Assembly: GCA_964473395.1 (NCBI GenBank)
Contig: CAYYOW010000001.1
Location: forward strand, 1-64,000
Direction of reading: 5' to 3'
Source of the DNA: Sulfidibacterium sp964473395
GTDB lineage: Bacteria; Bacteroidota; Bacteroidia; Bacteroidales; F082
DNA: 64,000 nt
The notes below the pieces were generated by a model. That model was not told the DNA's origin. It was given only the letters and a program-made list of their open reading frames with translations, and made no database searches. The translations under genes and the position numbers were made by a program. Shown here in pieces: positions 1 through 7,821 of the stretch (its first letter is position 1; each line of letters begins with the position of its first letter).

Positions 1-105
1 GGCAAGTGGGAACAGTTTGATTTGCGGGCAGTATGCATTGTCCGGGAAAGGTTGAGTATTTTACCCCCTATCGACAAAGCCATAAAAACAATCGTTAGAA
101 TTTAA
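1..105 (+). CDS. Possible C-terminal tail of an upstream gene (partial)
   Basis: Frame 1 is open from the first base to a TAA at 103-105 and gives 34 residues, rich in basic and hydrophobic residues and ending in KTIVRI. The start lies outside the window. I do not recognise the family from so short a tail. An open frame this short at an edge can also arise by chance, so this is only a candidate. Confidence 0.25.
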   Translation, partial: GKWEQFDLRAVCIVRERLSILPPIDKAIKTIVRI

Positions 106-265
106 TAGTAACCTAAGGTGCGGATATCAAGCCCATTACAAAACCCACAAATTATCTTTTCCAAAAGGGGGGGTGTCGGCGCCATCGAAGTGGGGGCGAT
201 ACGGATTTTCCTGTGGAAAATCAAAGGTTAAGATGTTGAAGAAAAGGTTTTGTTGTTGCATGGGA
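106..265. other. Intergenic stretch, nothing recognised
   Basis: This stretch lies between the possible gene tail on the plus strand and the stop of the AlbA_2-type gene on the minus strand. It contains a G-run (about 165-172) and a G-rich patch around 190-200. I see no gene, clear hairpin terminator or promoter in it. Confidence 0.4.
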
Positions 266-1838
266 CTAATTATTGGTTAATAATTGAAGGAATACACTTC
301 CTTTTGGGGTTATCTGATATTTTTGTTTTGAGCTTGTAGGGGTCTCAGGAATTGTCCAAGCTATTAGCCCATCAGATTTCAGCTTATAAATAATAGAATA
401 TAGCTGGCCGGAAATGGACTTTTGCTTTAATGTTTCGGATATCTCTTTTGTCGATAAGGTCTTTTTTTGTATTATCTTTAATACTTTCCCGTATAGTGAT
501 TNNNNNNNNNNNNNNNNNNNNNNNNNNNNNNNNNNNNNNNNNNNNNNNNNNNNNNNNNNNNNNNNNNNNNNNNNNNNNNNNNNNNNNNNNNNNNNNNNNN
601 NCCTGCTGCAACTCCTGCTGCAACTCCTGCTGCAACTCCTGCTGCAACTCCTGCTGCAACTCCTGCTGTTGGAGAAAGTTTTTATTTGTAAACGTTACCC
701 GGAAAGCTATTCCCGGTTCTTTCCATGACAGTTCTATTTCAGGATAAGACCGTAATTCTTCTGCAATAAGTTTTAATCCGTTACCCCATTGTTCAATAAT
801 ACCGAGGCGTTTAAAGACCGGTGCAAGGATTTTATTCCGGATGTCTGATTGCCCGGAATCCATGTCGTTAAAATCTACTGAGGGCATAAGTTTGCCAGGA
901 CTGGTTATTTCTATTTTGTCATCGAAAATGGCAATTTTTATATCCTTACCTTTTAATGAATAATCGCGGTGGATGATAGCGTTTCTAATGACTTCACGGA
1001 TAGCGATAACAGGATATTCCCAACGATCATTGCGATAAACACCTGTGTAATCGGTTGAACTCTGAGAGATGTGCCGCAAAACAAATTGGTATGCCTGTTC
1101 TGCCTGTAAAGCTACATTTGTGTCAATAGTTTTCTGGTCGATAAAATTACCCGGAACCGTACCTTTGAATCTTGCACATTCAATTTTTGCATACGGGAAA
1201 TACTGCTTTCGCAGATCATCGTCTGATAAAAGGATTAATGCATTTGTTGGGAGGTCGTTTCCTTGCTCGGTTTTAAATAGTTCAAGTTTAGCAAGAATCT
1301 GATTGGTGAGCCGTTCTCCGGTTTTTTTAAGAAAAAGGTCTTTAAAAGCTTGGGTATTAACTTCAGAGGCCGGTTTATTAAAAACCAATTCACTATCGAA
1401 CGATATGTTTAATTTTTGCCGATTCAGTTCGCCAATGATTTCAGGCGATGCCTCTCTATTGGATGAACCAACACGGATATATGTTCCTTTTTCAATACCC
1501 TTACTTTTTATATGATATGGAGGGGCGCTGCCTTTAAAGATTTGTGTTTTAATAATGTGTTTGTCCTTGTCCATAAGAAATGATATTTCTGGAAGGATAA
1601 CGGGTGCACACTGGTCGTGAATTATATTACTGATTTTTTCTTCCAGTTCAATCAATTGGTTTTCATCTAATCCAACTACCATTCTTGGATTATCCTGTAT
1701 GCCTAAATAAAATTCACCTCCGGCATCATTGGCAAAGGCGACAATGGTTTTTGCTAATTCTGCCTTGGTTGGTAATTTGGCTTTAAATTCGAGACGGCGG
1801 CCTTCCGGTTGTTGCAGTATGCTGGCGAGTTTTGTCAT
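266..1838 (-). CDS. AlbA_2/Schlafen-type putative DNA-binding regulator with C-terminal winged helix (interrupted by assembly gap)
   Basis: The N-terminal ~130 residues match the AlbA_2 (Schlafen-like, formerly AAA_4) domain, with EFKAKLP and ANDAGGEFYLGI. A C-terminal HATPase_c_4-type part follows, with RNAIIHRDYS and GNGLKLIAEEL. These proteins are common putative transcription regulators; the ligand is unknown. After it come LQQE repeats and then 100 Ns. Read with the Ns at face value the frame ends at 384, but another minus-strand frame on the far side runs from 499 to a TAG at 266-268. It encodes 77 residues with a winged-helix look (LSTKEISETLKQ, then LYSIIYKLKSDGLIAW), as expected at the end of such proteins. 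I therefore place the true end at 266. The gap must then be a multiple of three long, and 100 is not. The start at 1838 is clear. Confidence 0.82.
502..601. other. Assembly gap (100 N)
   Basis: Exactly 100 N bases, which looks like a placeholder of arbitrary length. It abuts a 12-bp tandem repeat on its right side, so the assembly probably broke on the repeat. Confidence 0.98.
602..673. repeat. 12-bp tandem repeat encoding Glu-Leu-Gln-Gln units
   Basis: Five exact copies of a 12-bp unit (plus strand CCTGCTGCAACT) run from the gap edge to 661, followed by one degenerate copy. On the coding minus strand each unit reads Glu-Leu-Gln-Gln. The repeat links the ATPase-like part of the regulator to its winged helix. 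Because each unit is four codons, copy-number change would keep the frame. The total number of copies is unknown because of the gap. Confidence 0.95.
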
Positions 1839-1934
1839 TTATTTCTACCAATGTGCTTTATTTCAATCGTGTTTTGAAAGTTTGGCTAATTTATGAAAGA
1901 AAAACCAGGTAAGGCTGCAAAAAGCAAAGTATCT

Positions 1935-3344
1935 TTACTTTCCGATACAAAACTTCCCGAAGATGTTCCCCAAAATCTCATCGGAAGTAACCTCGCCGGT
2001 AATCGAACCCAAATGGTAAAGCGCCTGTCTGACATCAATGGCCACAAGATCGGTGGGGATGTTGTTCTCAAAGCCTTTCTCTATGGCATTTACGGATTCC
2101 AGCGCGTGGCTTAAGGATTCATAATGGCGCGAATTGTTTACCAGAATGTCATCGCCTAAGCTGTCGTTTTTCACATGATTCACCAGTGTTTCGGCGAGCA
2201 AATGGATATTCTCCTTGCGCTTGGCAGAGACGAAAACCGTTTCAAGCTCAAATAACTCTTTTAGGTGACCGGGAACCTCTTCCATTTGATCAATTTTGTT
2301 GGCCACAAGAATAAAATGTTTGTTATCGTTATGAATAAATGTTTTAAACTCTTCCAACACCTCCTCCATACTCTCTTTGTTCATGCTGCTGATGTCACAT
2401 ACATAAAGAATCAGGCTGGCCTGGTTGATTTTGTCGTATGTTTTTTCGATGCCCATGTTTTCTATTATGTCAGTGGAATCGCGTAACCCGGCAGTATCAA
2501 TAAACCTGAAAGTATAACCTTCCAGCGCGATGGTGTCTTCAATGGCATCGCGAGTAGTTCCGGGAATTTCGGAGACGATGGCTTTTTCTTCATTCAGAAT
2601 GGCATTAAGCAAAGTGGATTTCCCTACGTTAGGCTTTCCAATGATGGCTACAGGTATGCCTTTTTTTAGAACATTTCCCATTTTAAAAGATTCATTCAGC
2701 TGGATGAGCTCTTGCCTAAGCTCATCCAGGAGGCTGGAAAACTGATCCCGGTTGGCAAACTCCACATCTTCCTCGCTAAAGTCCAACTCCAGTTCCAGCA
2801 GCGAAGCAAAATCCACCAACTTTTTACGTAACCCGGCAATCTTCTCGGAAAATCCGCCGCGCATCTGGCGAATAGCCATGTTGTGAGCCGCTTTCGATTC
2901 GGAGGCAATCAAGTCGGCAACCGCTTCAGCCTGCGTCAGATCCATTTTCCCGTTAAGGAATGCCCTGAGGGTAAACTCTCCAGGGCTTGCCAGTCTTGCC
3001 CCGGCATCGAGAAGCGTCTGCAACAGTACCTGCTGGATATATTCCGAACCGTGGCATGAAATCTCTACAGCATCCTCTCCGGTGTAGGAGTGAGGCGCTT
3101 TAAAATAGCTGAGAAGAACTTCGTCCAAGACTTTCCCATTACTAAAAATCTCTCCAAAATAAAGACGGTGGCTTTGGATATTCCTTTTAGACAGATTTGA
3201 ATCTTTTGGCTTAAAGCACTTTAATGCCGTTTCAAGGCTGTTTTCGCCTGAAATTCGTACAATTGCTATGGCTCCCATTCCGGGAGGTGTTGCTACCGCA
3301 CAGATGGTGTCAGAATTGTAACTATTTGATCTATAGCTTCCCAT
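1935..3344 (-). CDS. mnmE: tRNA uridine-5-carboxymethylaminomethyl(34) synthesis GTPase MnmE (TrmE)
   Basis: With MnmG, this GTPase installs the carboxymethylaminomethyl group on wobble uridine 34 of certain tRNAs. The 469 residues are full length. The N-terminal folate-binding domain has ICAVATPPG and SPGEFTLRAFLNGK. The G domain has GKPNVGKST (about 236-244), DTAGLR and NKID. The C-terminus ends in the diagnostic FCIGK, whose Cys is conserved in the family. It is a single gene, with the sucD promoter region on its other side. A stand-alone mnmD, which acts later in the same modification pathway, lies at 35.4 kb. Confidence 0.97.
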   Translation of the reverse strand: MGSYRSNSYNSDTICAVATPPGMGAIAIVRISGENSLETALKCFKPKDSNLSKRNIQSHRLYFGEIFSNGKVLDEVLLSYFKAPHSYTGEDAVEISCHGSEYIQQVLLQTLLDAGARLASPGEFTLRAFLNGKMDLTQAEAVADLIASESKAAHNMAIRQMRGGFSEKIAGLRKKLVDFASLLELELDFSEEDVEFANRDQFSSLLDELRQELIQLNESFKMGNVLKKGIPVAIIGKPNVGKSTLLNAILNEEKAIVSEIPGTTRDAIEDTIALEGYTFRFIDTAGLRDSTDIIENMGIEKTYDKINQASLILYVCDISSMNKESMEEVLEEFKTFIHNDNKHFILVANKIDQMEEVPGHLKELFELETVFVSAKRKENIHLLAETLVNHVKNDSLGDDILVNNSRHYESLSHALESVNAIEKGFENNIPTDLVAIDVRQALYHLGSITGEVTSDEILGNIFGKFCIGK

Positions 3345-3415
3345 AGCCTAATTTATAATTGTTTATAAAAAACAAAAATAAGCAAGAAATTTCAAACGAT
3401 TCAACAAAAACATAT

Positions 3416-3423
3416 TACCTTTG
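3416..3423 (+). promoter_or_regulatory. Candidate -7 promoter element of sucD
   Basis: TACCTTTG matches the Bacteroidota -7 box TAnnTTTG and lies 38 bp before the sucD start. I see no good TTG box 19-21 bp upstream, so only half of the promoter is supported. Confidence 0.4.
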
Positions 3424-3460
3424 GCACTTCTTAAAAATAAAGGATACAAAATTTTAACAA

Positions 3461-4333
3461 ATGAGTGTATTAGTCAATAATGATTCGAAAGTTCTCGTTC
3501 AGGGTTTTACCGGGGGCGAAGGCACTTTCCACGCCTCTCAAATGATTGAGTATGGGACCAATGTAGTCGGTGGGGTTACCCCGGGAAAAGGCGGGCAGTC
3601 CCATTTGGGCAAGCCTGTGTTTAACACGGTAAAAGATGCTGTTAATCAGACGGATGCCGATGTCTCTATTATTTTTGTTCCGCCTCCTTTTGCCGCTGAT
3701 GCTATTATGGAAGCTGCCGAAGCCGGTATAAAAGTTATCATTTGTATCACAGAGGGTATTCCTACTGAGGATATGGTGAAAGTAAAAGAGTATTTGTCAG
3801 ATAAAGAGTGTCGGCTGATTGGCCCCAACTGCCCCGGAGTGATTACTCCCGGTGAAGCAAAAGTCGGTATCATGCCCGGTTTTATTCACTCCAAAGGAAA
3901 AGTGGGCATTGTCTCCCGCTCAGGAACCCTTACTTATGAAGCTGTTGACCAGCTCACCAAAGTAGGTTTAGGTCAGACTACTGCCATTGGTATTGGGGGA
4001 GATCCGATTATCGGAACTACCACAAAAGAAGCAGTAGAACTCTTCATGAGCGATCCTGAGACAAAAGGGATCGTGATGATTGGCGAAATTGGCGGAAACA
4101 TGGAAGCCGAAGCAGCCTACTACATTAAAGAACACGGTACCAAACCTGTGGTAAGTTTTATTGCCGGGGCTACTGCTCCAAAAGGCAGAACCATGGGGCA
4201 TGCAGGAGCTATCATCGGCGGCAAAGCCGATACTGCCGAGGCAAAAAAAACTATTTTACGCGAATGTGGAGTTCATGTTATTGATTCACCTGCTGAAATC
4301 GGCAGCAAGATGCTCGAAGTCATAGGAGAATAA
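3461..4333 (+). CDS. sucD: Succinyl-CoA ligase (ADP/GDP-forming) subunit alpha
   Basis: This is the alpha subunit of succinyl-CoA synthetase, which interconverts succinyl-CoA and succinate with substrate-level phosphorylation in the TCA cycle. The 290 residues are the usual length. The N-terminal CoA-binding Rossmann part has VQGFTGGEGTFHA, and the middle has GPNCPGVITPGE. The phospho-histidine loop GRTMGHAGAIIGG puts the active His near residue 247. The beta subunit gene sucC is not next to it, unlike the sucCD operon of many bacteria. A strong terminator follows, so it is probably transcribed alone. Confidence 0.97.
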   Translation: MSVLVNNDSKVLVQGFTGGEGTFHASQMIEYGTNVVGGVTPGKGGQSHLGKPVFNTVKDAVNQTDADVSIIFVPPPFAADAIMEAAEAGIKVIICITEGIPTEDMVKVKEYLSDKECRLIGPNCPGVITPGEAKVGIMPGFIHSKGKVGIVSRSGTLTYEAVDQLTKVGLGQTTAIGIGGDPIIGTTTKEAVELFMSDPETKGIVMIGEIGGNMEAEAAYYIKEHGTKPVVSFIAGATAPKGRTMGHAGAIIGGKADTAEAKKTILRECGVHVIDSPAEIGSKMLEVIGE

Positions 4334-4353
4334 TTTTTCCATCAATTGGTTAT

Positions 4354-4386
4354 GAGGCTGTCTGCTTTTGCGGCAGCCTCTTTTTT
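4354..4386 (+). terminator. Rho-independent terminator of sucD
   Basis: A GAGGCTG/CAGCCTC stem of 7 bp extends through an inner CTGC/GCGG pairing around a TTTT loop, and a run of six T follows at once. Confidence 0.85.
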
Positions 4387-4479
4387 GTGCATTCCCGTGT
4401 GGGTTAACCCTTTTTTGTAAAGAATACGCCAGGATCAGAATATTATTTATTTGGATTAATTACAAATAACATAATGTTG

Positions 4480-4487
4480 TATCTTTG
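4480..4487 (+). promoter_or_regulatory. Candidate -7 promoter element of the E1 gene
   Basis: TATCTTTG matches TAnnTTTG, 27 bp upstream of the start codon. A TTTG at 4450-4453 is 26 bp away, too far for the usual 19-21 bp spacer, so the upstream box is uncertain. Confidence 0.4.
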
Positions 4488-4513
4488 CGGAAAATTAATC
4501 AAGCACAAAATCC

Positions 4514-6559
4514 ATGTCACCATCAAGACAATTTACATTAGACAATACAGATAAGGAAACATTATCCAAATGGTACCAGCTCATGACACTGGGCCGGCAA
4601 CTGGACGAAAAAGCGCCCAATTATCTCAAACAGGCGCTAGGGTGGTCATATCATGCTCCCTATGCTGGCCACGATGGCATACAACTAGCCATAGGGCAGG
4701 TGTTTGATCGCGAAAAGGATTTTCTATTTCCCTATTATCGTGATATGCTCACGGCAATTTCTGCAGGCCTGACAGCGGAAGAAATCATACTTAATGGGAT
4801 ATCAAAAGCCGCCGATGTGGCCGGGGGCGGACGACATATGTCTAACCATTTTGCCAAACCCGAATGGCATATTCAAAACGTATCTTCTGCTACCGGAAAC
4901 CATACCCTACATGCCGTAGGGGTTGCGCGTTCCATAAAAATATACAAAGGTGGGGGCGTGGCTATCAGCTCGCAAGGCGAATCTTCCACTTCCGAAGGTT
5001 ATGTTTTTGAGGCCATCAACGGAGCCGCCAAAGAAAAGGTTCCGGTGATTTTCGTTTTCCAGGATAATAAATATGGTATTTCGGTACCTCAGGCAGATCA
5101 GTCGGCCAATGTGCGGGCTGCCGAAAATTATCGGGGTATCCGGAATCTGAAGATTATGTATTGCGATGGGAAAAATGTCTTTAACTCCATGAATACCCTG
5201 TTTGCCGCCAAAGAGTACGCACTGGAAAACAGTCTTCCGGTCATAGTACATGCCAACTGTGTACGTATCCACTCGCACTCCAATTCTGATCGTCAGGAGT
5301 TGTACCGTGATGAAAACGAGCGTCATTGTGTAAAACTTTCTGATCCGCTTACCCGCTTCCGGATTCAGCTTATACATTCCGGCAAGTTCACGGAAGAGGA
5401 GCTGGAAATCATGGATAAAGAGGCAAAACAAATCATTTCAGCGGCACATAAAAAAGTGATCAGAGCTGCTGATCCAGATCCAAAGTCAATTTTTGACTTT
5501 GTCTCTCCCGAACCTTATGTCAGCAAAAAATATCCCGAAGGAACTCATGATGGAACCAACGGGAAAAAAATGCGGCTTATCGAAGCCTTAAATTCAACAT
5601 TGAAGGCTGAATTTCGTCATAATCCGGATACTTATATCTGGGGGCAGGATATGGCCAACAAAGAAAAAGGCGGAATTTTTAATGTCTCCAAAGGGATGCA
5701 GAAAGAGTTTGGCCATATCAGAGTCTTTAATGCACCCATTGCCGAAGATTACATTGTGGGAACTTCCAACGGTATGACCCGTTTTAATGACAAAATCAGA
5801 GTAGTGATCGAAGGGGCCGAATTTGCAGATTATTTCTGGCCGGCCATGGAACAGTTGGTGGACAGCTCGCACGACTACTGGCGTAGTAACGGTCAGTTCG
5901 CACCCAACGTAACTATCCGGCTGGCTTCGGGAGGCTATATCGGTGGCGGACTTTATCATTCGCAAAACATTGAGGCTGCATTGACTACATTACCCGGGCT
6001 TCGGGTGGTATATCCTTCATTTGCCGATGATGCTGCAGGATTGCTGCGTACAGCCATTCGTTCAAAAGGATTGACATTGTTTCTGGAACCCAAGGCCATG
6101 TACAACGACCCTTCCAGTGAAGCTGTTGTTCCCGACGATTTTGAAGTGCCTTTCGGCAAAGCCCGTATCCGCCGTGAAGGGAATGACCTTTCCATCATCA
6201 CTTATGGAAATACTGTTCCCATGAGTTTACAGGTAGGCGAGCTGTTGATGAAAGAGATGGGGAAAAGTATAGAGGTGATTGATATCCGCTCGTTGCTCCC
6301 GTTAGACGAAGAAACAATTCTTACTTCCGTGAAAAAGACAAACCGCGTATTGGTTGTTCACGAAGATAAAGTTTTTGCCGGCTTTGGTGGTGAGATTGCT
6401 GCTATGATAACCGATAAGGCCTTTGAATATTTAGATGCCCCCGTAAAACGCATGGGTTCAACCTTTACACCAGTAGGTTTTAACCGTATTCTGGAAAAAG
6501 CGATACTACCCAATACGGAGAAGATTGCTGCAGCTGCAAAAGAGTTGCTGGAATATTAA
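4514..6559 (+). CDS. Fused 2-oxoacid dehydrogenase E1 (alpha-beta), 2-oxoisovalerate dehydrogenase type
   Basis: This is the thiamine-diphosphate E1 component that decarboxylates a 2-oxoacid and passes the acyl group to an E2 lipoyl protein. The alpha part (about 1-330) has GGGRHMSNHF and a ThDP region SQGESSTSEG followed by QDNKYGIS. The beta part (about 352-681) has IWGQDMANKEKGG, VIEGAEFADYF and HEDKVFAGFGGE. Alpha and beta are separate proteins in many bacteria; fusion is common in Bacteroidota. The substrate cannot be read from sequence, and branched-chain 2-oxoacids are the usual assignment. A second, more divergent fused E1 lies at 38458-40869. No E2 or E3 gene is nearby. Confidence 0.9.
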   Translation: MSPSRQFTLDNTDKETLSKWYQLMTLGRQLDEKAPNYLKQALGWSYHAPYAGHDGIQLAIGQVFDREKDFLFPYYRDMLTAISAGLTAEEIILNGISKAADVAGGGRHMSNHFAKPEWHIQNVSSATGNHTLHAVGVARSIKIYKGGGVAISSQGESSTSEGYVFEAINGAAKEKVPVIFVFQDNKYGISVPQADQSANVRAAENYRGIRNLKIMYCDGKNVFNSMNTLFAAKEYALENSLPVIVHANCVRIHSHSNSDRQELYRDENERHCVKLSDPLTRFRIQLIHSGKFTEEELEIMDKEAKQIISAAHKKVIRAADPDPKSIFDFVSPEPYVSKKYPEGTHDGTNGKKMRLIEALNSTLKAEFRHNPDTYIWGQDMANKEKGGIFNVSKGMQKEFGHIRVFNAPIAEDYIVGTSNGMTRFNDKIRVVIEGAEFADYFWPAMEQLVDSSHDYWRSNGQFAPNVTIRLASGGYIGGGLYHSQNIEAALTTLPGLRVVYPSFADDAAGLLRTAIRSKGLTLFLEPKAMYNDPSSEAVVPDDFEVPFGKARIRREGNDLSIITYGNTVPMSLQVGELLMKEMGKSIEVIDIRSLLPLDEETILTSVKKTNRVLVVHEDKVFAGFGGEIAAMITDKAFEYLDAPVKRMGSTFTPVGFNRILEKAILPNTEKIAAAAKELLEY

Positions 6560-6894
6560 AGTTGTTTTAAGTCAGGTATGGACACACAAATAACAATTTA
6601 CAAAAAATCAAATTAATAACAAATCCGAAAAAACCAATTTTCAAATAGTAACCCAGTTGTTTGGTGTTTTGATATTGCTGATTAGAATTTATTTGGGTTT
6701 TGTGTTTTTGAATTTGTCTTTTCCGGTTTATCCGGGTTTGGTATTGCAGCGGCAGCTCCCAAAAATAATAAATGGCGTCTTTGCGAGGGAGGAGCAACCG
6801 AAGCAATTTTTAAATAGCAGGTTGTCTGATAGTTAAGATTGCTTCGTTTCGCTCACAAAGACGATTCAGGCTGTTTTTGGTACTGGCTCATTAT
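6560..6894. other. Gene-free stretch holding a degenerate repeat and an inverted-repeat element
   Basis: These 335 bp lie between the convergent E1 and EamA genes. The left part (about 6590-6750) is a low-complexity mix of short, partly repeated phrases such as AATTTATTTGGGTTTTGTG. The right part holds the inverted repeat described separately. A 79-codon minus-strand frame here has a random-looking, Lys/Gln/Tyr-rich translation, and I do not believe it. Confidence 0.6.
6776..6863. repeat. Inverted-repeat intergenic element (REP/MITE-like)
   Basis: The arms CGTCTTTGCGAG...GAAGCAAT (6776-6817) and ATTGCTTCGTTTCGCTCACAAAGACG (6838-6863) are imperfect reverse complements, with small insertions in the left arm. 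Elements of this kind occur between genes in many Bacteroidota genomes. Only one copy is in this window. It sits downstream of two convergent genes, where a folded transcript could act as a terminator or 3'-end protector; that role is inference. Confidence 0.7.
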
Positions 6895-7821
6895 TTAACT
6901 TATACTTTTTCCGGAACTCCGTTTTTTGTAATTCATGCGAAGCTTACCCAAAGAGATAAAAATAACACCTGCCATAGTAAACAGTCCGCCGATAATCTGA
7001 ACTTGTGTAGGAAAACTTCCAAAGTAAAGATAAGCACCGGTTAGAACAAACAAGCTGCGCACACTGCGAACAATAGATGCTTTGGAAACTTCGATGTATT
7101 TCAGAGAAAGATAACCCAGCATTGCTGTTAAAAATGGACCCATAACCGAACCAATCACTACATTTTTAAAAGCTGAAAGCGGTATGGCAAAAGGTAGTTT
7201 CATCACCAGCATGACCACCAGAGAGAGGGAAAAAAGGAATAACAGCCTGGCGAGCGCCAGAAAGGAAGCATCCAACGACTCTATATTCTTCTTGGCCACA
7301 ATATTGGAAAATGCATAAATAATTCCCGATATCCAAACATATTCTGTTCCAGAAATAAAAAGATTACTTATTGTTCCCTGCCCACGGAAAGAAATCATCA
7401 ACGCACCCAAAAGCGTAATTAGCATTCCGACAAATTCATAACGGTTAAAACGCTCTTTGAGCATGAGGATACCCAGTGTGGTAACCAGCAAAGGGTTGAT
7501 GTTTGCCAAAAAGGAAATCACAGCCGGATTCCTCACCGTTTTCAGCGCGAGAAAGAAGAATAATGTCCCAAACATTTCCAGTATGGCAATCAACAGTAGC
7601 GCTCCCCATGACTTTCTTCGGATATTTTTTAATTTTTTCTGTTTTTTGAAAGAAAAAATATAAATCAGATTCCAGAAAATACCTAGTCCGAACCAGTAAA
7701 AGCCAAATTGAGGAAGTTGAATTTCGTTGAGGGCGGCCTTGCTAAAAATATAAACAGTACTTACTGCAAAAGCGGCGCCAACAGCCAGTAGAATACCTTT
7801 TCCTGCTTTGCTAATTTTCAT
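6895..7821 (-). CDS. EamA/DMT-superfamily transporter
   Basis: This 308-residue membrane protein has about ten hydrophobic helices in two halves, the usual EamA (drug/metabolite transporter) plan. Typical pieces are GTLFFFLALKTVRNPAVISFLANINPL in the first half and ALLGYLSLKYIEVSKA-like sequence (MLGYLSLKYIEVSKAS) in the second. The substrate is unknown. Its start overlaps the end of the flippase gene by 11 bp, so the two are probably co-transcribed and may both serve the cell envelope. Confidence 0.88.
   Translation of the reverse strand: MKISKAGKGILLAVGAAFAVSTVYIFSKAALNEIQLPQFGFYWFGLGIFWNLIYIFSFKKQKKLKNIRRKSWGALLLIAILEMFGTLFFFLALKTVRNPAVISFLANINPLLVTTLGILMLKERFNRYEFVGMLITLLGALMISFRGQGTISNLFISGTEYVWISGIIYAFSNIVAKKNIESLDASFLALARLLFLFSLSLVVMLVMKLPFAIPLSAFKNVVIGSVMGPFLTAMLGYLSLKYIEVSKASIVRSVRSLFVLTGAYLYFGSFPTQVQIIGGLFTMAGVIFISLGKLRMNYKKRSSGKSIS

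Noticed and set aside
384..501. C-terminus of the AlbA_2 protein as read straight through the N run
   Set aside because: The tail in that frame has no family likeness and the frame depends on the arbitrary 100-N gap. The alternative frame gives a winged helix.
602..673. Tandem repeat as a possible CRISPR array
   Set aside because: The 12-bp units abut with no spacers and encode a protein repeat.
414..747. Two plus-strand ORFs across the gap
   Set aside because: Both are reverse reads of the repeat and gap in the minus-strand gene, with Leu/Gln or Cys/Asn repeats only.
4907..5431. 174-codon minus-strand ORF inside the E1 gene
   Set aside because: It is the shadow of a well-supported gene on the other strand.
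6567..6806. 79-codon minus-strand ORF in the gap after E1
   Set aside because: It covers the low-complexity and inverted-repeat DNA and its translation is composition-biased.
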